The notes: generated from the letters alone by a model not told the origin. 11,718 bases of DNA from Azoarcus sp. (GCA_031258035.1 JAIRNL010000093.1:1-11718); one strand, 5' to 3'; counted from the first letter of the stretch, positions 1 through 8,278 are shown. A program made the numbers and translations.

Positions 1-1192
1 GGCCGCGAGCCAGATCGGCTTGCAGGTCTTCCACCGCTTCCAGCCCCACCGCGATCCGCAGCAAGCCTTCGGTGATGCCCGCGGCGGCGCGGGCCTCGGG
101 GGAAATGCGGCCGTGGGTCGTGGAGGCGGGGTGGGTGATCGTGGTCTTGGCGTCGCCAAGGTTGCCGGTGATCGAGATGATCCGGGTGGCATCGACGACG
201 CGCCACGCGGCCTCGCGCCCGCCTTCGACTTCAAAGCTCACGACCGCGCCGCCGAGCCGTTGCTGACGCATGGCAAGCGCGTGTTGCGGGTGCGAGGGCA
301 GGCCGGGGTAGTACACGCGGGAGACGGCGGGTTGCGCTTCGAGCCAGCGCGCAAGCCGCAGGGCGTTTGCCGATTGCGCTTCCATCCGCAGGCGCAGGGT
401 CTCCAGCCCCTTGAGGATGACCCAGGCGTTGAAGGGCGAGATCGTCGGCCCGGCATTGCGCAGGAAGCGGAAGACTTCTTCGGTGACGGCCTTCGCGCCG
501 ACCACGGCGCCGCCGAGCACGCGCCCCTGTCCGTCGAGGTATTTGGTCGCGGAATGGACGACAACGTCGGCGCCCAGCTCGAGCGGGCGTTGCAGGGCCG
601 GACTGCAAAAGCAGTTGTCTACCGCGAGGAGGGCGCCGGCCTCGTGGGCGACGGCGGCAACGGCGGCGATGTCGACGATTTCGGTGAGCGGATTGGAAGG
701 CGTTTCGACGAAGAAAAGTTTCGTCGTCGGGCGCGCGGCGGCAAGCCAGGCGGCAATGTCGGTGGCCGGCACGAAGGTGGTCTCGATGGCGAATTTGCTC
801 AACTGGTTGGCGAACAGTTGGACGGTGGAGCCGAACAGGCCGTTGGAGGCGACGATGTGGTCGCCCGCTTTCAGCACCGCGACAGCCAGCGAGAGGATCG
901 CCGCCATGCCGGAGGAGGTGGCGATGCAGCCCTCGCCGCCTTCGAGCGCGGCGAGCCGCGTTTGCAGCGCCGTGACCGTCGGGTTGGAGAAGCGCGAGTA
1001 GACGTTGCCCTCTTCCCTGTCGCCGAAACGCGCCGCCGCCTGCGCCGCGTTGTCGAAGACGAAGCTGGAGGTGAGGTAGAGCGCCTCGGCGTGTTCGTTG
1101 AACCGGCTGCGGTCGATGCCGGCGCGCACGGCCAGCGTGTCCGGCGAGAGGGTGGAAAACGCATCGGGGACTTCCCGTATGTCATTGCTCAT
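1..1192 (-). CDS. metZ: O-succinylhomoserine sulfhydrylase (partial at 3' end)
   Basis: PLP-dependent enzyme of the Cys/Met metabolism family. It converts O-succinylhomoserine plus sulfide to homocysteine, the direct-sulfhydrylation route to methionine, in the cytoplasm. Reading the minus strand from the ATG at 1192 gives an open frame of 397 codons starting MSNDIREVPDAF and still open at the window edge (..EDLQADLARG). MetZ proteins are about 390-400 residues, so only a few codons should be missing. The PLP lysine is K217 in HSATKYLDGQGRVLGGA; the DGQGR continuation is typical of MetZ rather than MetB or MetC. Other family motifs are NVYSRFSNPT and VETPSNP. A second ATG lies directly upstream at 1195, but AGGAAG at 1197-1202 is better spaced for 1192. 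The ATG at 1192 shares one base with the purF stop (TGATG), so coupling is likely. Adjacency to purF is conserved in Pseudomonas. Substrate choice (succinyl versus acetyl) is inferred from family and context. Confidence 0.93.
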   Translation of the reverse strand, partial: MSNDIREVPDAFSTLSPDTLAVRAGIDRSRFNEHAEALYLTSSFVFDNAAQAAARFGDREEGNVYSRFSNPTVTALQTRLAALEGGEGCIATSSGMAAILSLAVAVLKAGDHIVASNGLFGSTVQLFANQLSKFAIETTFVPATDIAAWLAAARPTTKLFFVETPSNPLTEIVDIAAVAAVAHEAGALLAVDNCFCSPALQRPLELGADVVVHSATKYLDGQGRVLGGAVVGAKAVTEEVFRFLRNAGPTISPFNAWVILKGLETLRLRMEAQSANALRLARWLEAQPAVSRVYYPGLPSHPQHALAMRQQRLGGAVVSFEVEGGREAAWRVVDATRIISITGNLGDAKTTITHPASTTHGRISPEARAAAGITEGLLRIAVGLEAVEDLQADLARG

Positions 1193-2733
1193 CATTCTTC
1201 CTGGTCGATCAGGTTGAGGTCGAGCTGGCCGCCGCTGTCCGCGGTTTCGTTCGAGAGCGCCTGGTCCTTGGCGTCGGCCCGCCGGCTTTCGACCCCGGAG
1301 AGGTACTCGGCGGTGATGTCGCCGGTGATGTAGCAGCCGTCGAAACAGGAGGTCTCGAAAAACTGGAGCGAGGGGTTGAGGGCGCGCACCGCCGCTTCCA
1401 GGTCGTCGAGATCCTGGTAGAGCAGGCCGTCGGCGCCAATCTCGCGGCAGACTTCGGCCTCGTCGCGCTCGCCGGCGATGAGTTCTTTCCGGGTCGGCAT
1501 GTCGATGCCGTAGACGTTGGCGTGGCGCACCGGCGGCGCGGCGGAAGCCATGTAGACCCTGACCGCGCCCGCCTCGCGCGCCATGGCGACGATCTCCTTG
1601 CTGGTGGTGCCGCGCACGATGGAGTCATCCACCAGCAGCACGCTTTTTCCCCGGAATTCCTGGTGGATGGTATTGAGCTTCTGGCGCACCGACCTCTTGC
1701 GCGTGCCTTGCCCCGGCATGATGAAGGTGCGGCCGATATAGCGGTTCTTGACAAAGCCTTCGCGGTACGGCAGCCCCAGCCGCTGCGCCATTTCCAGCGC
1801 CGAGGGGCGGCTCGAATCGGGGATCGGGATCACGACGTCAATCCCCGCGCGCGGCAGGGCGCGCTTGAGCTTTTCGGCGAGGAATTCGCCCATCTTGAGG
1901 CGCGCTTCATACACCGGCACGCCGTCCATGATGGAGTCCGGGCGCGCGAGATAGACATACTCGAACATGCACGGGGCGGCCACGGTTTTTTCGGCGCACT
2001 GCCGGCTGCGGAAATGACCGTCCATGTCGATCAGCACCGCTTCGCCCGGCGCCACGTCGCGCAGCAGCCTGAAGCCGAGCGTGTCGAGCGCCACGGATTC
2101 GGAGGCGAGCAGCCACTCGGCGGCGGCGGCGCCGGGGCCCTCGCGCCTGCCGATCACCAGCGGGCGGATGCCATAAGGATCGCGGAATGCGAGCAGGCCA
2201 TAGCCGGCGATCATCGCCACGACCGCGTAGGCGCCGCGGCAGCGCCGGTGCACGCCCGCCACGGCGCGGAACACCGCCGCGTCGTCGAGCCGCGGGCCGG
2301 TGGCGGCCGCTTCCAGTTCGTGAGCCAGCACGTTCAGCAGCACTTCCGAGTCGGAATTGGTGTTGATGTGGCGGCGGTCGGCAAGGAAAATCTCGCGCTT
2401 GAGCGCCTCCGAATTGGTCAGGTTGCCGTTGTGCGCCAGCAGCAGTCCGAAGGGCGAGTTGACGTAGAACGGCTGGGCCTCGGCGGCGCTGAATGCCGAG
2501 CCGGCGGTCGGATAGCGCGCATGGCCGATCCCCCAGTTGCCGGCGAGCGTGCGCATGTTGCGGGTACGGAAGACGTCCCGCACCAGCCCCGGCCCCTTGT
2601 GCATGAAGAAGCGGTCGCTTTCGGCGGTGGCGATGCCCGCCGCGTCCTGGCCACGATGCTGCAATACCAGCAATCCGTCGTAGAGCAACTGGTTGACCGG
2701 AGAAGTCGCCACGACCCCGAGAATCCCGCACAT
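1192..2733 (-). CDS. purF: Amidophosphoribosyltransferase (glutamine PRPP amidotransferase)
   Basis: Catalyses the first committed step of de novo purine synthesis, PRPP + glutamine to 5-phosphoribosylamine + glutamate, in the cytoplasm. The 513-residue product begins MCGILGVV, so Cys2 becomes the N-terminal glutaminase nucleophile after Met removal; there is no propeptide. Glutaminase-domain residues sit in the expected places: R73 in GHARYPT, N102-G103 in AHNGNLTN, and D128 in SDSEVLLN. The C-terminal half carries the PRPP-binding signature VLLVDDSIVRGTTSKE with the Asp pair at D369-D370. The C-terminus SCFDGCYITGDIT is also typical of PurF. Length matches E. coli PurF (about 505). The start is 13 nt after the cvpA stop; the leader is G-rich but has no classic Shine-Dalgarno. 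The stop overlaps the metZ start. The cvpA-purF pairing is conserved across proteobacteria. No PurR-like operator was recognised upstream. Confidence 0.98.
   Translation of the reverse strand: MCGILGVVATSPVNQLLYDGLLVLQHRGQDAAGIATAESDRFFMHKGPGLVRDVFRTRNMRTLAGNWGIGHARYPTAGSAFSAAEAQPFYVNSPFGLLLAHNGNLTNSEALKREIFLADRRHINTNSDSEVLLNVLAHELEAAATGPRLDDAAVFRAVAGVHRRCRGAYAVVAMIAGYGLLAFRDPYGIRPLVIGRREGPGAAAAEWLLASESVALDTLGFRLLRDVAPGEAVLIDMDGHFRSRQCAEKTVAAPCMFEYVYLARPDSIMDGVPVYEARLKMGEFLAEKLKRALPRAGIDVVIPIPDSSRPSALEMAQRLGLPYREGFVKNRYIGRTFIMPGQGTRKRSVRQKLNTIHQEFRGKSVLLVDDSIVRGTTSKEIVAMAREAGAVRVYMASAAPPVRHANVYGIDMPTRKELIAGERDEAEVCREIGADGLLYQDLDDLEAAVRALNPSLQFFETSCFDGCYITGDITAEYLSGVESRRADAKDQALSNETADSGGQLDLNLIDQEE
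1197..1202 (-). promoter_or_regulatory. Ribosome-binding site deciding between two metZ ATGs
   Basis: AGGAAG on the minus strand lies four bases before the ATG at 1192 but only one base before the ATG at 1195. Spacing favours 1192. The site is embedded in the last codons of purF. Confidence 0.55.
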
Positions 2734-2746
2734 GGAAGGCCCCCGC

Positions 2747-3241
2747 CTATCTGAAACTGATTTTGTCCGCGATGGCCCCCGGCAGCCACGGCTTGGCCGC
2801 GATCACCGCCGTCTCCAGCGGTGGCGCGAACAGCGCCTGCGTCCACCACGGCTCGCGCGAGATGCCCGGCACGAGCCCCCCGAGCAACACCAGCACGAAA
2901 GCAATCACCAGGCCGCGGGCGATGCCGAAGAGCGTCCCGAGAAGCCTGTCGCCCGCCCCGAGCCCCGCCGCGCGGAGCAGCTGGCGCAGCACGACCCTCA
3001 AGAGCGCCATCAGCAACAGGACGACGAGCACGACCACCGCGAATCCCGCCACCGCGCGCCAGTTCGGATTGGCGATCACCCCTTCGAGCAGGCGCGCCGC
3101 GTCGCCGGAGAAACGCCAGGCGGCCATGATGGCCAGTCCCCAGGCAAGCAGGGCCATGATCTCGCTCACCAGCCCCCGCCACAGGCCGAGCACGGCGGAT
3201 AACCCGAGAATGGCCAGGAACGTGTAGTCGAAAACCGTCAT
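2747..3241 (-). CDS. cvpA: CvpA family inner-membrane protein
   Basis: A 164-residue integral membrane protein of the CvpA (colicin V production) family, whose E. coli member is encoded directly upstream of purF as here. Its biochemical role is poorly defined: it was named for colicin V export and has been linked to envelope stress and bile tolerance. Four hydrophobic segments are visible at about residues 6-20, 25-42, 64-84 and 104-124. The second and third flank a loop with a Trp-Arg pair, and LGAGDRLLGTLFGIARG before the fourth helix is the most family-like motif. The start MTVFDYTFLAILG matches family N-termini (Asp at position 5). The ATG lies 9 nt after the dedD-like stop, with no convincing Shine-Dalgarno, so it probably depends on coupling. 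The family call is firm; the function is not derivable from sequence. Confidence 0.92.
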   Translation of the reverse strand: MTVFDYTFLAILGLSAVLGLWRGLVSEIMALLAWGLAIMAAWRFSGDAARLLEGVIANPNWRAVAGFAVVVLVVLLLMALLRVVLRQLLRAAGLGAGDRLLGTLFGIARGLVIAFVLVLLGGLVPGISREPWWTQALFAPPLETAVIAAKPWLPGAIADKISFR

Positions 3242-3250
3242 GGCCAGGAT

Positions 3251-4021
3251 TCAGCGCGACACCAGCAGGGCGGCATGACCTTTCGCCTTGAGCCGGGCCG
3301 CGACCCGTTCCCCTTCGCGCCGGGGCAGCGGCCCGATGCGAACCCGGTGTACTTTCCCCGCCTTTTCGGCATATGCGGCGAAGCCCTGCTTCTTCAGCGA
3401 GGCGGCAAGGGCGGCGGCCCGGCGGGCATCGCTGAACGAGGCGGCCTGGACATAGACTTTGCCCTTGTTCGTGGTGGAGGATGGCGCCGGGGCGGCGGTG
3501 GCGGTGCCGTTGAGCAAAGCCAGGGCGCGTTCGGCCTCGGCATCCCGCCCGCTTGCGCGCTCGCGCGCGGGCGGGGTCGGGCGCGCCCTGGGCGGGGTGG
3601 CAGGCTGTCGGGGCTCGGGCGCGACGAGCGGCGGCGCGGGATCGGCGGGCAGCACGGGATCGGCGGGCGGCACGGGCGCGGGCCGCGGCTCGGGCACGAC
3701 CAGCGGCTCGGGCGCGATGAACGGCGGCAGCGAAAGCGGCAAAGGCTCGGGAGAAGAGGCGCCGGGAGAAGAAGGCCCGGGCACGGCATCGGGTTCGAGG
3801 TCGACCGGGCCGGATTCCGGCCCGGTCGCGGCCAGGGGCGCATCGTCGCGCGTCGGGACGGAAACCCGCACGTCGGGCATGGCGGGCGGCGCTTTGTCGT
3901 CCATGGCCAGGGGAAGCAGGATGGCAGCCAGCAAAGCCAGGGCCGCGGCCCCCACGAGGCGACGGCGCGCCCGCTTCCTGAGTTCGAGATCGTCCGCGTC
4001 ACTCACCGGGAAATCGCTCAC
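3251..4021 (-). CDS. dedD: DedD-like SPOR-domain cell division protein
   Basis: A 256-residue single-pass membrane protein. After a charged cytoplasmic N-terminus (residues 1-21, Arg/Lys-rich at 16-21) comes one transmembrane helix (about 22-40). Next is a long Pro/Ala/Glu-rich linker (about 43-185) and a C-terminal SPOR domain (about 186-256, starting KGKVYVQAASF and including HRVRIGPLPRREGE). SPOR domains bind denuded septal peptidoglycan, and E. coli DedD, encoded at the same place between folC and cvpA, is a septal-ring protein. That role is inferred here from architecture and synteny. The start codon is GTG at 4021 and overlaps the folC stop by four bases (GTGA). A good GAGG ribosome-binding site lies seven bases upstream at 4029-4032. 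The linker contains short in-frame repeats (PADPVL/PADPAP and several APEPR-like units), which probably vary between strains. Confidence 0.9.
   Translation of the reverse strand: MSDFPVSDADDLELRKRARRRLVGAAALALLAAILLPLAMDDKAPPAMPDVRVSVPTRDDAPLAATGPESGPVDLEPDAVPGPSSPGASSPEPLPLSLPPFIAPEPLVVPEPRPAPVPPADPVLPADPAPPLVAPEPRQPATPPRARPTPPARERASGRDAEAERALALLNGTATAAPAPSSTTNKGKVYVQAASFSDARRAAALAASLKKQGFAAYAEKAGKVHRVRIGPLPRREGERVAARLKAKGHAALLVSR
3637..3672 (-). repeat. 18-nt in-frame direct repeat in the dedD-like linker
   Basis: Two adjacent copies of an 18-nt unit (from 3637 and from 3655) share a block beginning cgggatcggcgggc. They encode successive Pro-Ala-Asp-Pro units in the proline-rich periplasmic spacer between the membrane helix and the SPOR domain. 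The wider linker (about 3600-3740) also holds diverged APEPR/VPEPR units. This is low-complexity spacer sequence, not a mobile or regulatory repeat. Confidence 0.6.
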
Positions 4022-5367
4022 CTGTCAACCTCTTTGTACTGCATCGAACCACGGCGGCCTTGCATTGCCGCCAATACACCGGCCACGGTCAGGAAAGAAC
4101 CGAAGGCCACGATTCTATCATTGGGCGCCGCGCTTTCCCGCGCGCGGGCAAATGCCGCCGCGGGCGAGGTGAAGCCGTCCACGATCGCGCCATTTTCCAC
4201 GCCCGCCGCGCGCAGGCGCGCGGCCAATGTCCCGGCGTCGAGCCCTCTCGGCCCCGGCAGGGTACAGGGGAGCCATCGCCCGACGCGCGCCGCCATGCGC
4301 GCGGCCACGCCTTCCACGTCCTTGTCGGCGAGCATGCCGCAGACGGCCCAGGTATCCGGGTAAAACCCCATGTTGGAGAGGTTATCGGCCAGCACGCCAG
4401 CCGCCTGCGGATTGTGGGCGACGTCGAGCACGACCGCCGGCTGCCCCGGCAGCACCTGGAAACGCCCCGGCAGTTCGACCTGCATCAGGCCCTGCCGGAT
4501 CGCCTGCATCGACACCGGGATGCGGGCGCGCAGCGTATCGAGCGCGGTCAGGGCGGCGGCGGCATTGAGCAATTGATTCGCGCCCCGCAGGGCCGGGTAA
4601 GCCAGTCCGGCGCGCTTCATGGGCAGCCCCTGGGCGGATGGCGCCTCATGGCGCCAGTAAGTCCATTGCAGGCGCTCGCCGCTGAAACCGAAATCCCGTC
4701 CCGAGACCCACAGCTCGGCGCCGATCGCCGCCGCGTGTTCGACGAGGCTCGCCGGCGGGCGCGGATCGCCGCAGATCGCCGGTCGCCCGGCGCGGCAGAT
4801 GCCGGCTTTCTCGAAGCCGATCGCTTCGCGCGTGTCGCCGAGATACGCCATGTGATCCAGCGCCACGCCGGAGATGATGGCGCAATCGGCATCAATGACG
4901 TTGACCGCGTCGAGCCGCCCGCCAAGCCCCACTTCGAGGATGACGACATCGGGGCGCGCCGCGCGAAACATCTGCCATGCCGCGAGCGTGCCGTGCTCGA
5001 AATAGGTCAGCGGTGTCTCGCCGCGCGCCGCTTCGACCGCGGCAAAGGCCGCCACCAGGGCTTCGTCGTCGGCCTGCGCGCCGTCGAGGCGCACGCGCTC
5101 GTTGTAGCGCAGCAGGTGCGGCGAGGTGTAGCAGCCGACGCGGTAGCCGTCCGCCCGCAGGATGGCTTCGAGCATGGCGCAGGTCGAACCCTTGCCGTTG
5201 GTGCCGCCCACGGTGATGATGACCGCATCCGGATCGGGGCCGAGCGCGGCGCGCGCCCGCGCCACCCGTTCCAGCCCGAGGCAGATGGCGGCGCCGTGGC
5301 GCGCTTCGAGCAGGTCCAGCCAGCCAGCCAGCGTCGTCGGCAACGCGTCCGCGCGCGAATCAGGCAT
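4018..5367 (-). CDS. folC: Bifunctional folylpolyglutamate synthase / dihydrofolate synthase
   Basis: A Mur-ligase-family, ATP-dependent cytoplasmic enzyme. It adds glutamate to dihydropteroate (making dihydrofolate) and extends polyglutamate tails on folates. The 449-residue product has the P-loop GGTNGKGST at residues 54-62, then YTSPHLLRYNERVRLDG (folate loop region), EVGLGGRLDAVN, and GFEKAGI with K187 at the position of the carbamylated lysine. The Mur-family C-terminal motif DVAHNPQA starts at D315. Length is slightly above E. coli FolC (422), mostly at the N-terminus and in small loops. The start ATG at 5367 lies inside the end of accD (8-nt overlap) and the stop overlaps the dedD-like GTG by four bases. 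The accD-folC-dedD-cvpA-purF order matches E. coli. Bifunctionality is assumed from the usual single-gene state in proteobacteria, not shown by the sequence. Confidence 0.96.
   Translation of the reverse strand: MPDSRADALPTTLAGWLDLLEARHGAAICLGLERVARARAALGPDPDAVIITVGGTNGKGSTCAMLEAILRADGYRVGCYTSPHLLRYNERVRLDGAQADDEALVAAFAAVEAARGETPLTYFEHGTLAAWQMFRAARPDVVILEVGLGGRLDAVNVIDADCAIISGVALDHMAYLGDTREAIGFEKAGICRAGRPAICGDPRPPASLVEHAAAIGAELWVSGRDFGFSGERLQWTYWRHEAPSAQGLPMKRAGLAYPALRGANQLLNAAAALTALDTLRARIPVSMQAIRQGLMQVELPGRFQVLPGQPAVVLDVAHNPQAAGVLADNLSNMGFYPDTWAVCGMLADKDVEGVAARMAARVGRWLPCTLPGPRGLDAGTLAARLRAAGVENGAIVDGFTSPAAAFARARESAAPNDRIVAFGSFLTVAGVLAAMQGRRGSMQYKEVDR
4029..4032 (-). promoter_or_regulatory. 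Ribosome-binding site supporting the GTG start of the dedD-like gene
   Basis: GAGG on the minus strand lies seven bases before the GTG at 4021 and inside the last folC codons. It supports GTG as the start and fits translational coupling at the GTGA overlap. Confidence 0.65.
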
Positions 5368-6232
5368 GGACGGCCGGCTGCCGGTTGAGAAGATTGATGA
5401 TTTCAGCCAGGCGTTCGCGCACCTGGCGGCGGTCGACGATCATGTCGATCGCGCCTTTTTCGAGCAGGAATTCGGCGCGCTGGAAACCTTCCGGCAATTT
5501 TTCGCGCACGGTCTGCTCGATCACCCGCGGGCCGGCGAAACCGATCAGGGCGCCCGGCTCGGCAATCACCACATCCCCCATGAAGGCGAAACTCGCCGAC
5601 ACGCCGCCCATGGTCGGATCGGTGAGCAGGGTGATGAACGGCAGCCTGTTCTGGGCGAGCTGGGTGACTGCCGCCGTGGTCTTGGCCATCTGCATCAGCG
5701 ACAACAGCCCTTCCTGCATGCGCGCCCCGCCGGAAGCGGTGATGCAGAGGAACGGCAGCCGTTGTTCGAGCGCGACGCGAACCCCGCGCACGAAACGCTC
5801 CCCCACCACCGAGCCCATGGAGCCGCCGAGGAAATCGAACGCAAAACAGGCGGCCACCAGCGGCACCCCGAGCACCGTGCCCTGCATGACCAGCAAGGCG
5901 TCGGCCTCGCCCGTCTCCTTGGCGGCCGCGGCCAGGCGTTCCGGGTATTTGCGCGAGTCCCTGAACCTGAGCGCGTCGACCGGCACGACCTCGTTGCCGA
6001 TTTCGGCGCGGTTTTCGGGATCGAGCAGGAGATCGAGCCGGGTGCGCACGCCGATGCGCAGATGGTGTCCGCATTTCGGGCAGACGTGCGAATTCCGGGC
6101 CAGGTCGGAGTGATAAAGCACCGCCTCGCAGGCCGGGCACTTGCTCCACAACCCTTCGGGAATCGGATTGTTGCGCGCCGCGCCTTCGTTGCGCTTGATC
6201 CGGGGCGGGAGCAGTTTCTGGAACCAGTTCAT
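5360..6232 (-). CDS. accD: Acetyl-CoA carboxylase carboxyltransferase subunit beta
   Basis: Beta subunit of the carboxyltransferase of acetyl-CoA carboxylase; with AccA it transfers the carboxyl from biotin on AccB to acetyl-CoA, making malonyl-CoA for fatty-acid synthesis. The 290-residue product starts MNWFQKLLPP. It has the N-terminal four-cysteine zinc finger at C32, C35, C51 and C54 (KCPAC ... VCPKC), which in E. coli also binds nucleic acid and its own mRNA. The crotonase-fold core follows, with ITASGGARMQEG (oxyanion-hole glycines) and LTDPTMGGVSASFA. Length agrees with the family (about 285-305). The ORF also reads open upstream, but the ATG at 6232 is correct by homology. It overlaps the trpA stop (ATGA), with a GGGG-containing leader eight or so bases upstream. 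accA is not in the window. Confidence 0.98.
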   Translation of the reverse strand: MNWFQKLLPPRIKRNEGAARNNPIPEGLWSKCPACEAVLYHSDLARNSHVCPKCGHHLRIGVRTRLDLLLDPENRAEIGNEVVPVDALRFRDSRKYPERLAAAAKETGEADALLVMQGTVLGVPLVAACFAFDFLGGSMGSVVGERFVRGVRVALEQRLPFLCITASGGARMQEGLLSLMQMAKTTAAVTQLAQNRLPFITLLTDPTMGGVSASFAFMGDVVIAEPGALIGFAGPRVIEQTVREKLPEGFQRAEFLLEKGAIDMIVDRRQVRERLAEIINLLNRQPAVHA

Positions 6233-7044
6233 GGTCTTGCCCCGACGGATTCGTCGAGCGCGACACGAATCCCGCGCACGAAGGTTTCGACATTGGCGGC
6301 GGCCCGCTCGCGCGTGCTCGCCTCGATTTCCTCGATGATGCGGCTGCCGATCACCACGGCATCGGCAAACGCGCCGATTTTCCTGGCGCTCTCGGCGTCG
6401 CGGATGCCGAAGCCGACGCCCACCGGCATCCCCGCCACGGCGCGGATGCGCGGAATGCGCTGCCCGATTTCCTCGAAATCGAGATTGGCGGCGCCGGTCA
6501 CGCCCTTGAGCGACACGTAGTAGAGATAGCCGCTGCCGGCCCTGGCGACGTCGCGGAAACGCTGCGCCGACGAGGTCGGGGCCAACAGAAATATCTGGTC
6601 GAGACCGGCGGCGCGCGCGCTGGCCGTGAAGTCCGCGCACTCCTCGGGCGGATAATCGACCACCAGCACGCCATCGACGCCGGCATCGCGCGCGGCGGCC
6701 ACGAACGCGCCCTGGCCCATCGCCTCGATCGGGTTGGCGTAACCCATCAGGACCACCGGCGTGGCGTCGTCCCCGGCGCGGAAGGCGCGCACGGCATCGA
6801 GCACTTTCGCAAGGCTCGTCCCGGCAGCCAGCGCCCGCTCCGAGGCGCGCTGGATGGTCGGCCCATCGGCCATCGGATCGGAAAACGGCACCCCGAGTTC
6901 GATGATGTCCGCGCCGCCCGCGACCAGCGCCCGCATCAGGGGCACGGTCAGCCCGATGTCGGGATCGCCGGCGGTGATGAACGGGATCAGCGCCTTGCGA
7001 CCGGCGGCTTCTAGGTGTTGGAAAACTGACTGGATTCTGGACAT
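6229..7044 (-). CDS. trpA: Tryptophan synthase alpha subunit
   Basis: The alpha subunit cleaves indole-3-glycerol phosphate to indole and glyceraldehyde-3-phosphate; indole is channelled to TrpB in an alpha2-beta2 complex. The 271-residue TIM-barrel protein starts MSRIQSVFQHLEAAGRKALI and has the catalytic pair at the canonical positions: E49 in IIELGVPFSDP and D60 in MADGPTIQ. Further family motifs are PVVLMGYANPI and the phosphate-binding GFGI near residue 211. The frame is open further upstream into trpB, but 7044 is chosen because it gives the family N-terminus and follows a strong ribosome-binding site (AGGTGGGG at 7050-7057, five bases away). The 25-nt gap to trpB is the largest inside the operon, which may explain why trpA has its own good Shine-Dalgarno. 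The stop overlaps accD by four bases. Confidence 0.98.
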   Translation of the reverse strand: MSRIQSVFQHLEAAGRKALIPFITAGDPDIGLTVPLMRALVAGGADIIELGVPFSDPMADGPTIQRASERALAAGTSLAKVLDAVRAFRAGDDATPVVLMGYANPIEAMGQGAFVAAARDAGVDGVLVVDYPPEECADFTASARAAGLDQIFLLAPTSSAQRFRDVARAGSGYLYYVSLKGVTGAANLDFEEIGQRIPRIRAVAGMPVGVGFGIRDAESARKIGAFADAVVIGSRIIEEIEASTRERAAANVETFVRGIRVALDESVGARP

Positions 7045-7049
7045 GAAGG

Positions 7050-7057
7050 CCCCACCT
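7050..7057 (-). promoter_or_regulatory. Ribosome-binding site of trpA
   Basis: AGGTGGGG on the minus strand, five bases before the ATG at 7044, is one of the clearest Shine-Dalgarno sites in the window. It fixes the trpA start against the longer open frame that extends into trpB. Confidence 0.65.
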
Positions 7058-7069
7058 GGGCTGGCGCGC

Positions 7070-8278
7070 TCAAAACCGGATACCCGAGCGCTCGCCCACG
7101 GTATGAATGTCTTTGTCGCCGCGCCCGGAAAGATTGACCAGCAAAAGTTTATCCCGGCCAAGCGCCGGCGCGATTTTCATGGCATGCGCCACGGCGTGCG
7201 CGGATTCCAGCGCCGGGATGATGCCCTCGAAACGGCACAGGGCATGAAACGCTTCGAGCGCCTCGTCGTCGGTCGCCGCCACGTATTCGACGCGGCCGCT
7301 GTCCTTGAGCCAGGCATGCTCCGGCCCCACGCCGGGGTAATCGAGGCCGGCGGAAATGGAATGGGTCTCGATGACCTGCCCGTTTTCGTCCTGCATCAGA
7401 TACGTGCGGTTGCCGTGCAGGACGCCGACCCCGGCATTGGCGGTCAGGGGGGCGGCGTGACGCCCGGTGGCGATCCCCTCCCCCGCCGCCTCGACGCCGA
7501 TCAGGCGCACATCCCCGCGCGGAACATAGGGGTGGAAGATCCCCATGGCGTTGGAGCCGCCGCCGACGCAGGCAAGCACCACGTCCGGCTGGCGTCCGAA
7601 AGCCTCCGGCATCTGCGCGAGGCACTCCTTGCCGATCACCGTCTGGAAATCGCGCACTATCACCGGATACGGATGCGGCCCGGCCACGGTGCCGATGATG
7701 TAGAAGGTATTGGAAACATTCGTCACCCAGTCGCGCATGGCTTCGTTGAGCGCATCCTTGAGCGTTTTCGAGCCGGATTCCACCGGCACGACGGTGGCGC
7801 CAAGCAGCTTCATGCGGTAGACATTGGCGGCCTGCCGCTTCACGTCCTCGGAACCCATATAGACCACGCATTCAAACCCGTAGCGCGCCGCCACGGTGGC
7901 AGACGCCACGCCATGCTGGCCCGCGCCGGTCTCGGCGATCACCCGCGGCTTGCCCATGCGGCGCGCGAGCAGCGCCTGGCCGATGCAATTGTTGATCTTG
8001 TGCGCGCCGGTGTGGTTGAGGTCTTCGCGCTTCAGGAGGATCTGCGCCCCGCCCAGCCGCTCGGAAAGGCGGCGGGCGTGGTAGATCGGGCTTGGCCGCC
8101 CGACGTAATGCCTGAGTTCGTGCTCGAATTCGGCGATGAAGGCCGGATCCCCCTGGCTTGCCTCGTAGGCCGCGCGCAGTTCAGCCAACGCCGGCATCAA
8201 CGTCTCGGCGACGAAGACGCCGCCATAGGGGCCGAAATGCCCCTGCGCGTCGGGAAGCGAATATTGCATGTCAGTCAT
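7070..8278 (-). CDS. trpB: Tryptophan synthase beta chain
   Basis: PLP enzyme that condenses indole with L-serine to make tryptophan, the partner of TrpA. With the ATG at 8278 the product is 402 residues (E. coli 397) and begins MTDMQYSLPDAQGHFGPYGG. The PLP lysine is K94 in HTGAHKINN, the catalytic glutamate is E116 in ETGAGQHGVA, and the PLP phosphate loop is GGGSNAMG. The C-terminal motif LSGRGDKD is present. This is a standard TrpB1, not the TrpB2 type. Two starts are possible: 8278, overlapping the end of trpF by eight bases, and 8269, one base after the trpF stop. 8278 has a weak GGAA about five bases upstream and is slightly preferred. The ATG at 8299 would add seven residues that do not look like the family. 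Confidence 0.97.
   Translation of the reverse strand: MTDMQYSLPDAQGHFGPYGGVFVAETLMPALAELRAAYEASQGDPAFIAEFEHELRHYVGRPSPIYHARRLSERLGGAQILLKREDLNHTGAHKINNCIGQALLARRMGKPRVIAETGAGQHGVASATVAARYGFECVVYMGSEDVKRQAANVYRMKLLGATVVPVESGSKTLKDALNEAMRDWVTNVSNTFYIIGTVAGPHPYPVIVRDFQTVIGKECLAQMPEAFGRQPDVVLACVGGGSNAMGIFHPYVPRGDVRLIGVEAAGEGIATGRHAAPLTANAGVGVLHGNRTYLMQDENGQVIETHSISAGLDYPGVGPEHAWLKDSGRVEYVAATDDEALEAFHALCRFEGIIPALESAHAVAHAMKIAPALGRDKLLLVNLSGRGDKDIHTVGERSGIRF

Noticed and set aside
20..1333. Plus-strand open frame of 437 codons opposite metZ and the end of purF.
   Set aside because: It is rich in Arg/Gly/Asp low-complexity sequence with no recognisable domain, and lies antisense to metZ, whose family motifs and PLP lysine are clear. 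Long antisense frames are expected at this GC content.
4005..4027. TTGACA on the minus strand at the end of folC, a possible -35 box for a dedD-cvpA-purF promoter.
   Set aside because: No acceptable -10 hexamer follows at 16-18 bases, and the sequence is constrained by coding at the folC/dedD overlap.
5162..6520. Plus-strand open frame of 452 codons opposite folC, accD and trpA.
   Set aside because: It spans three real genes and their junctions without any family resemblance, and no ribosome-binding site or upstream signal supports it.
5360..6640. Longer version of the accD frame (426 codons) starting inside trpA.
   Set aside because: The extra N-terminus is Arg-rich out-of-frame trpA sequence. 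The AccD family N-terminus (MNWFQKLLPP) starts at 6232.
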